Shown one piece after another: positions 1 through 4,347 of a stretch of 5,181 nt of DNA. The DNA is taken from the NCBI GenBank assembly GCA_016177145.1, contig JACOVV010000227.1, forward strand, positions 1-5,181, written 5' to 3'. Each line of letters begins with the position of its first letter. Position 1 is the stretch's first letter. Below the pieces are notes generated by a model, which did not search any database, was not told the DNA's origin, and saw only the letters and a list, made by a program, of their open reading frames with translations. Source of the DNA: Candidatus Omnitrophota bacterium. GTDB lineage: Bacteria > Omnitrophota > Gorgyraeia > JACOVV01. The translations under genes and the position numbers were made by a program.

Positions 1-80
1 ATGCCGATGATTTTATGATCGGTGGAGAAAATGTATTTACGGATAAAACTTAATTCCTGATGAGCGTGTTCATTTTTCAC
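1..80 (-). CDS. coxA: Cytochrome c oxidase subunit I, N-terminal fragment (runs off the left edge)
   Basis: This is the first part of the catalytic haem-copper subunit, an inner-membrane protein that reduces O2 and pumps protons. Only 26 codons are inside the window. The translation contains IRKYIFSTDHKIIG (residues 13-26), the hallmark segment just before transmembrane helix 1 of subunit I in aa3/caa3-type oxidases. I chose the GTG at 80-78 because it is the only plausible in-frame start: an AAGGAG-like ribosome binding site lies about 10 bases upstream, inside the end of coxB, and the resulting 11-base overlap with coxB suggests translational coupling. The ATG that overlaps the coxB stop codon is in another frame and stops after six codons. 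Haem and CuB ligands lie outside the window, so the oxidase subtype cannot be read here. Confidence 0.9.
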   Translation of the reverse strand, partial: MKNEHAHQELSFIRKYIFSTDHKIIG

Positions 81-873
81 TTTTAGCCGTCTCCTTTTGA
101 ATCCATTGCTGGAACCCTTCCGGGGTGTGAACCGTCAAGAACCCCCGCATCCGGTAATGCCCCAGTCCGCATAATTCGGCGCAGGCGATTTCAAACTTTC
201 CCGTCTTGGTCGCCTGAAACCAGATTTCAGTCGGCAGGCCGGGGACAACGTCCTGCTTAATCCTGAATTCGGGGACAAAGAAACTGTGAATCACCGGATG
301 TTTGCCGTCTTTTGAAATGGAGATTAGTTTTACCCGCACCGGCTGGTCCACCGGCACATGAAGCTGATTGACTTTGACGATGTCATCGGGAGTTCCGAGT
401 TTGCCGTCGGAACCGGGGTATCTGACGTTCCAGGCGAACTGCTCGGCGGCTATCTCAACGGGGAACGCGTTTTCAGGGATCTTCCCTTTGACAAACCCGT
501 AGGTTTTTTGGCTGGCAAAAGCCAGATAGATCATGATCAAAGCCGGAATCGCGGTCCAGACGATTTCAAGACGGTTATTGCCGTGATAGTAAACCGCTTT
601 GACCCCTTCTTTCCTGCGGTAACGAACGAGGAAATAAACGAGGAGTCCCTGAACGGCGAAGAAAACCGCCCCCGTAATATAGAGGATCAGGTAAAAAATC
701 CAGTCTATTCTGCCGGCGTAACTGGAGGCCGCGTCCGGCAGCCACCATGTTTTGCTTCTCTGGTAGGCGTTGATGATCGCGGTGTCGTCAGCGGCAGCCA
801 AGACTTCCGGGATTAAAACAGACAGACAGAATCCAAATAAAAACAACAATATCCACTTTCTACTTCTTCCCAC
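70..873 (-). CDS. coxB: Cytochrome c oxidase subunit II (CuA subunit)
   Basis: Subunit II accepts electrons from a periplasmic donor at the binuclear CuA centre and passes them to subunit I. The 267-residue protein has an N-terminal signal-like hydrophobic stretch (8-26, ending VLAAA), two transmembrane helices (about 59-83 and 104-121) and a periplasmic cupredoxin domain. All CuA ligands are present: His196, then Cys231, Glu233, Cys235, His239 and Met242 in CAELCGLGHYRM. The conserved aromatic segment EQFAWNVRYPG (144-154) is the usual electron-entry region. No CxxCH motif follows the CuA domain, so it is not a caa3-type fusion with a haem c tail. The start is GTG at 873, preceded by AGGAAGG. 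It lies 11 bases after the cupredoxin gene and overlaps coxA by 11 bases, so the three are almost certainly one transcript. The family assignment is secure. Confidence 0.97.
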   Translation of the reverse strand: MGRSRKWILLFLFGFCLSVLIPEVLAAADDTAIINAYQRSKTWWLPDAASSYAGRIDWIFYLILYITGAVFFAVQGLLVYFLVRYRRKEGVKAVYYHGNNRLEIVWTAIPALIMIYLAFASQKTYGFVKGKIPENAFPVEIAAEQFAWNVRYPGSDGKLGTPDDIVKVNQLHVPVDQPVRVKLISISKDGKHPVIHSFFVPEFRIKQDVVPGLPTEIWFQATKTGKFEIACAELCGLGHYRMRGFLTVHTPEGFQQWIQKETAKSEK

Positions 874-884
874 TTTCCACCTTC

Positions 885-1595
885 CTAACCTTTATATTGG
901 AATATGATTTGCTGGGTTTCTTCCGCGGAGCCGATGGTCACTGATTGAGTGAGGGCCCCGTATTTTTCATGCCAGGCTTCCAGCGCATATTGGCCGGCAG
1001 GGAGGTTTTTGATTTCAAATGTTCCCTCGGAATTAGTGACGCTAAAGAAAGGGTGCTCAAGAACGCCAATATAGGTCGCCATCCACGGATGGACTTCGCA
1101 TTTGACTTTCACCATGACCTCAGGAGCCGTGAACGTCTTGGTCAATTTCATTCCTTTTACCGGCATTCCAAGGTTGAATTCCTTGGTATTCTTAGCCAGC
1201 GCATGAACGTTATGCAGGGTGTCGTCACTATTCACGATTTCAAGAGGTTGATTTACCTGGATCCCCAAAACATGCGGCTCATACCGGCATCCTCTTTGGT
1301 CAAGAACTACCGGGGTTTCCGGCGTTTCAAAGGTTTGGCTGGAGGATCCTTCTTTAACGTAGATAAAGACGTTCTTCAGCGTTCCATTGGCGTTGACAAC
1401 GACCTCTTCCATGGGGACGCCATCGGGATGGGACACTTGGCAAGCTGGATCGGCATCGGCACCAACGCTTTGGGCCTCAGGAGGCGTTCCTTCAAAGAGC
1501 ACTCTACCAGAGAGAGTCGCCGCCTGCGCGGTATGCGTCAATAACATAATAGAAATAGCTAAAATAACAGTCACTCCATCATTTAGGTTTCTCAT
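885..1595 (-). CDS. Secreted cupredoxin-like protein with C-terminal carboxypeptidase-regulatory-like domain
   Basis: A predicted periplasmic protein of 236 residues with a cleavable signal peptide (hydrophobic 8-20, cleavage near AQAA at 23-26). Residues about 27-180 resemble a plastocyanin-type beta-barrel: NSDDTLHNVHA (122-132) supplies His128 or His131, and VKCEVHPWM (164-172) supplies Cys166, His169 and Met172, a complete type-1 copper set. Residues about 181-220 (TNSEGTFEIKNLPAGQY, then ALEAWHEKYG) match carboxypeptidase-regulatory-like repeats. Cys52 and Cys103 might form a disulfide. ATG at 1595 has AAAGGAGA six bases upstream; a nearby ATG at 1600 stops at once. It is the first gene of the cox operon. 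By inference it could carry electrons to CuA or help copper delivery; the sequence does not decide between these. Similar proteins are often annotated only as 'carboxypeptidase regulatory-like' or 'methylamine utilization-like'. Confidence 0.85.
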   Translation of the reverse strand: MRNLNDGVTVILAISIMLLTHTAQAATLSGRVLFEGTPPEAQSVGADADPACQVSHPDGVPMEEVVVNANGTLKNVFIYVKEGSSSQTFETPETPVVLDQRGCRYEPHVLGIQVNQPLEIVNSDDTLHNVHALAKNTKEFNLGMPVKGMKLTKTFTAPEVMVKVKCEVHPWMATYIGVLEHPFFSVTNSEGTFEIKNLPAGQYALEAWHEKYGALTQSVTIGSAEETQQIIFQYKG

Positions 1596-1634
1596 TCCAT
1601 TCTCCTTTATTAATTGTTGATTGACAGGAATACT

Positions 1635-1663
1635 ATTTTATTCAATGATCCTGTTTTTGACAA
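1635..1663 (-). promoter_or_regulatory. Sigma70-like promoter for the cupredoxin-coxB-coxA operon
   Basis: On the minus strand, TTGTCA (1663-1658) and TAAAAT (1640-1635) are separated by 17 bases. Each differs from consensus at one position. Transcription would start near 1628, about 33 bases before the ATG at 1595. The -10 box also sits inside a 6-bp inverted repeat (ACAGGA 1624-1629 and TCCTGT 1649-1654). Prediction by inspection only. Confidence 0.55.
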
Positions 1664-1684
1664 TAGGAAACTTTTTTGTCAAAA
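1655..1684. promoter_or_regulatory. 9-bp perfect dyad in the divergent promoter region, candidate operator
   Basis: TTTTGACAA (1655-1663) and TTGTCAAAA (1676-1684) are perfect inverted repeats separated by 12 bases, so equivalent positions are 21 bases apart, two helical turns. The left arm contains the -35 boxes of both divergent promoters. This is where a dimeric regulator could control the cox operon and the DUF4202 gene together. The regulator is unknown. Confidence 0.45.
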
Positions 1685-1685
1685 T
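1657..1685 (+). promoter_or_regulatory. Possible promoter for the DUF4202 gene
   Basis: A perfect TTGACA (1657-1662) is followed, after 17 bases, by CAAAAT (1680-1685), which matches the -10 consensus at four of six positions. The leader to the ATG at 1754 would be about 60 bases. A second TTGACA at 1621-1626 has a poorer -10 (AATGAT, 1644-1649). Confidence 0.35.
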
Positions 1686-1753
1686 GAGATGATCAAGGGG
1701 AAGAAACCATATTAAAGAATATCTAATAACATCAAGGAAACTACTCATAGAAA

Positions 1754-2317
1754 ATGAACAGATCCGAGCGATTTCAGCAGACGATTGAAAAATTCGATCA
1801 GGCCAACAGCCAGGATCCCAACGGCAAGGAATTGCTCTACGCCCAGCGGATGAGCCAGTGGCTGGAGCGCCTGGAGCCAACCGCCTCTGAAGCCGTACAG
1901 CTTGCCGCCCGCTCTCAGCACATTCGGCGCTGGGAGATACCACGAACCAATTATCCGAAAACCCGCGCCGGCTATCTCCAGTGGCGCACGACTCTCTACG
2001 AATTCCACGCGCAGAAAGCGGGGGCGATTCTTAAAGAAGCCGGCTATGACCCGCGGACGATCGAACGGGTCCAAACCCTGCTTCGCAAGAAAAATATCAA
2101 AACCGATCCCGACATGCAGTTATTGGAAGATGTCATTTGCCTTGTTTTCCTGGAGAACTACTTCGCCGAATTTTCCAAACAGCATGAAGAGCAGAAAATC
2201 ATCGAAATCGTCCGCAAGACCTGGAACAAAATGTCCCCCCGCGGCCAGCAGGCCGCGTTGCAACTAAAGATTTCCCCAGAAACGCTGATTCTTGTAGAGA
2301 AAGCGTTACAGAAATAA
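1754..2317 (+). CDS. DUF4202 family protein
   Basis: An all-alpha, soluble 187-residue protein with no signal peptide. I recognise the DUF4202 pattern: KELLYAQRMSQWLERL (25-40), then LAARSQHIRRWEIPR (50-64), YPKTRAGYLQWR (67-78), FHA (84-86), LEDVICLVFLENYF (124-137) and KTWNKMS near 155. The family's function is unknown to me. Invariant-looking His56, His85 and the acidic pair Glu125-Asp126 in helical context recall the metal ligands of HD-type phosphohydrolases; that comparison is my inference. The ATG at 1754 is the only possible start near the conserved region because an in-frame TAG lies at 1748-1750. The ribosome binding site is weak (AAGGA about 15 bases upstream). The gene is divergent from the cox operon, sharing its regulatory region, and convergent with the vapC-like gene, with ten bases between stops. 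Confidence 0.85.
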   Translation: MNRSERFQQTIEKFDQANSQDPNGKELLYAQRMSQWLERLEPTASEAVQLAARSQHIRRWEIPRTNYPKTRAGYLQWRTTLYEFHAQKAGAILKEAGYDPRTIERVQTLLRKKNIKTDPDMQLLEDVICLVFLENYFAEFSKQHEEQKIIEIVRKTWNKMSPRGQQAALQLKISPETLILVEKALQK

Positions 2318-2334
2318 GAGCAGGCCCCTACTTC
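2311..2334. repeat. Degenerate copy of the REP-like palindrome at two convergent stop codons
   Basis: Plus-strand GAAATAAGAGCAGGCCCC followed by TACTTC aligns with the minus-strand reading of 4344-4320 with about three substitutions, one of them in the right arm, and one missing base, including ten identical bases CAGGCCCCTA. The left arm has decayed (AGAG for GGGG), so the hairpin is weak. The element contains the TAA of the DUF4202 gene (2315-2317) and the TAG of the toxin gene (2330-2328). Confidence 0.45.
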
Positions 2335-2744
2335 AGAGGATTGACGACGAGAATCCCTTCGTATTCCTGATCTGTTGCGAAGTCTTCGCTCCAAAGAATA
2401 CGGGCCTTGGCAGATTTTGCGGCGGCTAAAATAAGAGCATCCCAGAAAGAAATATCCCAGCGTTCTTTTAACCTCATGCCCTCTACCAGAAGGATTTCAT
2501 CATTACGGGTGATATCCCACGCTAAATAATCCATGATTGTTTCTCTGGCAGTCTTTAGTGGAACATTTTTTCGAATGAGATTGACATAAAATTCCTGCAA
2601 GACCTGAATACTCGTTGAAGGATGAAAAGATTGATCCCAGAGGGACTGTATTTTTGTTTTGGCAATCTGATGTTTTTCTTGAGCATCTAGGTCATGGGCA
2701 TAGACGAGAATATTGGTATCCACAAAGATTTGCTTATCTCCCAT
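2328..2744 (-). CDS. PIN-domain ribonuclease toxin, VapC-like
   Basis: A 138-residue PIN-domain protein, the usual length for the toxin of a VapBC-type module; such toxins cleave RNA using Mg2+ or Mn2+ held by conserved acidic residues. These are all visible: Asp9 in FVDTNILVYAHD (7-18), Glu51 in QVLQEFYVN (47-55), Asp102 in SFWDALILAAA (99-109) and Asp121 in WSEDF (118-122). The product should therefore be active unless neutralised. The start ATG at 2744 lies inside the antitoxin gene (11-base overlap), with an AAGGGA ribosome binding site eight bases before it, a typical translationally coupled antitoxin-first order. The RNA target cannot be read from sequence. It converges with the DUF4202 gene and its last codon lies in a REP-like remnant. 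Confidence 0.92.
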   Translation of the reverse strand: MGDKQIFVDTNILVYAHDLDAQEKHQIAKTKIQSLWDQSFHPSTSIQVLQEFYVNLIRKNVPLKTARETIMDYLAWDITRNDEILLVEGMRLKERWDISFWDALILAAAKSAKARILWSEDFATDQEYEGILVVNPLK

Positions 2745-2964
2745 AGATTTGTTCCCTTGTGAGAGGTTTGCCGGTTAAATGGAGGCCATTCTCCATCCGT
2801 TTCAAAGCCCTCTTTCTGGCGGAGTAGAATCCCGATTTCCCGGTGACCGATTTCGTAATCAGGTGAGCCACCCATTGGGATAGAGAGCGATCCTGTTCAA
2901 TGGCTACATGCTTGGCCCGGCGAAGGATGCCATCGTCAATGCGTAAAGTGATATTTTTAGTCAT
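2734..2964 (-). CDS. Ribbon-helix-helix antitoxin, VapB/CopG-like
   Basis: A 76-residue antitoxin paired with the PIN toxin. The N-terminus KNITLRIDDGILRRAKHVA (3-21) is a ribbon-helix-helix DNA-binding fold: the strand TLRID contacts operator DNA, and the helices continue to about residue 38 (LSQWVAHLI). The C-terminal tail (43-76, ending LTGKPLTREQIYGR) is the flexible toxin-binding region, of a type common in antitoxins for PIN toxins. I place the start at the ATG at 2964 because AAGGAGG lies five bases upstream and the fold begins there; the in-frame upstream ATG at 3009 would add 15 residues encoded by promoter and operator DNA. Autorepression is likely, since inverted repeats lie within its promoter. 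Confidence 0.88.
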   Translation of the reverse strand: MTKNITLRIDDGILRRAKHVAIEQDRSLSQWVAHLITKSVTGKSGFYSARKRALKRMENGLHLTGKPLTREQIYGR

Positions 2965-2974
2965 AGAAACCTCC

Positions 2975-3014
2975 TTGCACAAATAAAGTATAGCACATTT
3001 TCTGTGCAAATCAA
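2975..3014 (-). promoter_or_regulatory. Promoter and candidate operator of the vapBC-like module
   Basis: On the minus strand, TTGATT (3014-3009) and TATACT (2992-2987) are 16 bases apart. Three copies of a TTGCACA-type half-site lie here: TTGCACA at 2975-2981, GCACA at 2993-2997 and TGTGCAA at 3003-3009. The last two form a tight inverted repeat (GCACA-5-TGTGC) between the -35 and -10 boxes, and the outer pair forms a wider one. This suits autoregulation by the ribbon-helix-helix antitoxin; the binding itself is inferred. Confidence 0.6.
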
Positions 3015-3053
3015 GGATTTTTAAATTGTTTGTTATTTAACCAGCATATTTAC

Positions 3054-3080
3054 TTGTAGTTACGGCTCTTATGGTATACT
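3054..3080 (+). promoter_or_regulatory. Possible extended -10 promoter
   Basis: TGGTATACT (3072-3080) is an extended -10 element with a near-consensus TATACT hexamer. The upstream TTGTAG (3054-3059) is a weak -35 at a short 15-base spacing. Transcription would begin near 3087, just ahead of the structured region. It diverges from the vapBC-like promoter. Confidence 0.4.
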
Positions 3081-3086
3081 TCCTCT

Positions 3087-3198
3087 ACTTAAAACGGCCT
3101 ATGGAACGACCCGTGAACCGCCTCATCGCTGGTATTTTGTTCGTTTGTTTTGCCGTCACTTCTAAGCCCGAAGTGGCGGGTGGGCTCTTGTTTTTTTT
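3087..3198 (+). ncRNA. Candidate structured RNA or leader ending in a terminator-like hairpin
   Basis: Downstream of the extended -10 promoter, CCGTCACTTC (3153-3162) pairs with GAAGTGGCGG (3170-3179) in a 10-bp stem (one G-U) closing a 7-base loop. Loop bases AGCCC (3165-3169) can instead pair with GGGCT (3182-3186), a pseudoknot if the lower stem opens. A T8 tract (3191-3198) follows. Upstream ACGGC (3094-3098) can pair with GCCGT (3152-3156), and ACCGCC (3117-3122) with GGCGGGT (3176-3181 region), so a competing fold exists, as in leader switches. I do not recognise a known RNA family. The plus-strand frame through here is open (MERPVNRLIAGIL from 3101) but has no ribosome binding site, so coding is a less likely alternative. 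Confidence 0.3.
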
Positions 3199-3247
3199 GA
3201 ATGCTCCAACAACCCTCCCAAAGGACTCACGAAACACAAACCCTGTC

Positions 3248-3600
3248 ATGGATAGAGATAAACATCTGTTACAAATTTACTTGGGAGAAAGAAAAGAGCA
3301 CTATTGGGTAAATAATGGAATAATAACTGCGGGTATTAATCTTTCAGCTAGGAGCATAAGAATTGAATCTTACGCACTGGAGGGGTAATTATTATCCTGG
3401 ATGCCTGCGATAATGTAACCCTGGCTTCTGCTTTTATTGAATTGGGCGCTAATGGAGTTTACGCTCATACGGTACCTTATTATCAGATTAATTTTGACGC
3501 GGTATTCCGGCATATGAAGTCTGGAGAACCACTCCCTGAAACATTGGCTTACGTCACAAAAGAATCTCTTGTTAAGAGTGGTTTAGAGATGAGTCTCTAA
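3248..3600 (+). pseudogene. Frameshifted fragment with a caspase/CHAT-like C-terminal segment
   Basis: Two adjoining reading frames appear to be one broken gene. The first (from the ATG at 3248, open upstream to 3071) stops at TAA 3386-3388 right after the GGGG run at 3382-3385. The next frame runs from after the TGA at 3364-3366 to TAA at 3598-3600, with no early start codon of its own. One extra G would join them as ...SYALEG-VIIILDACDN.... The second part reads VIIILDACDN, then SAFIELGANGVYAHTVPYY, FRHMKSGEPLPETLAY. A hydrophobic strand ending in DAC and followed by AF-x-x-x-GA resembles the catalytic-cysteine region of clan CD proteases such as CHAT and caspase-like proteins. The histidine motif expected upstream is not seen, so the fragment is also truncated. 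The family call is tentative. A hairpin-forming repeat overlaps the final stop codon. Confidence 0.35.
3566..3600. terminator. Two small tandem hairpins between the broken gene and the RelE-like toxin
   Basis: CTCTT (3566-3570) pairs with AAGAG (3574-3578), and TTAGAGA (3583-3589) pairs with TCTCTAA (3594-3600) across a 4-base loop. They sit at the meeting point of convergent genes, where a bidirectional terminator would be expected, but there is no T tract on either side, so the role is doubtful. Confidence 0.2.
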
Positions 3601-3614
3601 TCCCTTCGATCTAA

Positions 3615-3899
3615 TCAAAGACTTCTAAGGTATCTTTTGATATCATCATGGTTTCCTATCAGGATGAAAATAAGACGATCGTGCTTTAATTCGAACACTA
3701 AACGAAGATGAATATCCACGCGGGCCTCGAAGATGGAAGGAGTCAGTTTTTTGACACGGAGGCCATGAGAGGCCTGATAATCGCGGTGGGCGAGCCGTAT
3801 GATTTTAATGACGGTCTCTTTGACTTTTTCATGTTTTTCGAGCGAAAGAGCGCTTTGACTGCGGTCAAACGAGCGGAGAAAATCTACCTGAACCGGCAA
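3615..3899 (-). CDS. RelE/ParE-superfamily toxin
   Basis: A 94-residue protein of typical size for this superfamily, whose members cleave ribosome-bound mRNA or, in ParE, act on gyrase. The pattern is clear in the second half: HGLRVKKLTPSIFEARV (45-61), then LRLVFEL (65-71), and LIFILIGNHDDIKRYL (76-91). This is the beta-sheet core with its basic residues (Arg48, Lys50, Lys51, Arg60, Arg66) and C-terminal His84. The N-terminal half is helical (about 19-41). The start is TTG at 3899, immediately after and in frame with the antitoxin TAA; no ATG or GTG exists nearby and AAGGAAG lies a few bases upstream inside the antitoxin tail. Which target the toxin attacks cannot be decided from sequence. 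Confidence 0.85.
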   Translation of the reverse strand: MPVQVDFLRSFDRSQSALSLEKHEKVKETVIKIIRLAHRDYQASHGLRVKKLTPSIFEARVDIHLRLVFELKHDRLIFILIGNHDDIKRYLRSL

Positions 3900-4226
3900 T
3901 TATTTCTTCCTTTTCTTTTTTCTAAGAGGGTAGGGGACTACCGAATCCAAATGCTGCAACGCTCCATCTAAAGTATTATACCGAGTATATTCTCCTTTTG
4001 CCTCCTGTTGATCCACCAATTGACGCAGGGCCGCTAAATCTTTTTCGGAATACTCCTCGTCAGTCACTGGGGTAGGGCGGACAAGGCGGAGTAATATCGC
4101 GTGCTCCTGTTTTTTAGGCAAGAGTTCCAGATAATCCCCCGACCGGCCGCCGATCTCCCGCACCATCCAATGGGGGATGGTCAACTGATTTTTAACCCCG
4201 ATAGTCCTCAAAACAGCTTTTTTCAT
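3900..4226 (-). CDS. AbrB/MazE-type (SpoVT-AbrB fold) antitoxin
   Basis: A 108-residue antitoxin for the adjoining RelE/ParE-like toxin. Residues about 5-50 form a swapped-hairpin AbrB domain: RTIGVKNQLTIPHWMVREIG (7-26) followed by GDYLELLPKK (30-39) and the strand AILLRLV. The acidic middle (EEYSEKDLAALRQLVDQQEAK) is probably a toxin-binding helix. The tail PLRKKKRKK is strongly basic because its A/G-rich codons also provide the toxin ribosome binding site. The start ATG at 4226 has AGGAGG seven bases upstream. An AbrB-type antitoxin with a RelE-type toxin is a mixed but known kind of pairing. It is transcribed from a near-consensus promoter and probably represses itself through an inverted repeat over the -10 box. 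Confidence 0.85.
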   Translation of the reverse strand: MKKAVLRTIGVKNQLTIPHWMVREIGGRSGDYLELLPKKQEHAILLRLVRPTPVTDEEYSEKDLAALRQLVDQQEAKGEYTRYNTLDGALQHLDSVVPYPLRKKKRKK

Positions 4227-4251
4227 AAGAAATCCTCCTATATTCCTACAA

Positions 4252-4283
4252 GTAAGTATATCTTACATTTCTTAATCCGTCAA
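4252..4283 (-). promoter_or_regulatory. Near-consensus promoter and overlapping operator of the AbrB-RelE module
   Basis: On the minus strand, TTGACG (4283-4278) and TATACT (4260-4255) are separated by exactly 17 bases, each one mismatch from consensus. The inverted repeat GTAAG-TATAT-CTTAC (4252-4266) covers the -10 box, a suitable place for repression by the AbrB-type antitoxin. Transcription would start near 4248, about 22 bases before the ATG. Protein binding is inferred. Confidence 0.65.
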
Positions 4284-4316
4284 TCCAATTTTAGATCAAG
4301 CAAAGCCGTTTACAAG

Positions 4317-4347
4317 ACAGAAATAGGGGCCTGACCCCTATTTCTGT
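4317..4347. repeat. Perfect REP-like palindrome overlapping the cytochrome stop codon
   Basis: ACAGAAATAGGGG (4317-4329) and CCCCTATTTCTGT (4335-4347) form a perfect 13-bp inverted repeat with a 5-base loop (CCTGA, or TCAGG on the minus strand). The TAG stop of the cytochrome gene (4340-4338) and its last codons lie within it. The GGGG-TCAGG-CCCC core resembles REP-type palindromes that I associate with IS200-like REP transposases in environmental bacteria. A degenerate copy is at 2311-2334. As RNA it could also terminate or stabilise the cytochrome transcript, although no T tract follows on the minus strand. Confidence 0.7.

Noticed and set aside
358..816. A 152-codon open frame on the plus strand
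   Set aside because: It is antisense to coxB, which has complete CuA motifs; the translation shows no recognisable domain and no good ribosome binding site.
945..1544. A 199-codon open frame on the plus strand
   Set aside because: It is antisense to the cupredoxin gene and reflects that gene's codon bias; no domain or signal is visible.
1638..2074. Two minus-strand open frames opposite the DUF4202 gene
   Set aside because: The plus-strand translation matches a known family throughout; the antisense products are low-complexity or featureless.
2240..2257. Palindrome CGCGGCC-AGCA-GGCCGCG
   Set aside because: It lies inside the DUF4202 coding region (codons for Arg-Gly-Gln-Gln-Ala-Ala), is G+C-rich by codon choice and has no second copy.
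3166..3179. GCCCGAAGTGGCGG resembles the 5' end of a tRNA-Leu
   Set aside because: The similarity stops after 14 bases; there is no D-loop, anticodon arm or T-loop. It is better explained as one arm of the hairpin.
3071..3247. Coding extension of the broken gene upstream to 3071 or 3101 (a hydrophobic N-terminus)
   Set aside because: No ribosome binding site precedes either ATG, the 3071 ATG lies in the -10 element, and the stretch contains the strong hairpin and T8 tract. Kept only as an alternative in the RNA entry.
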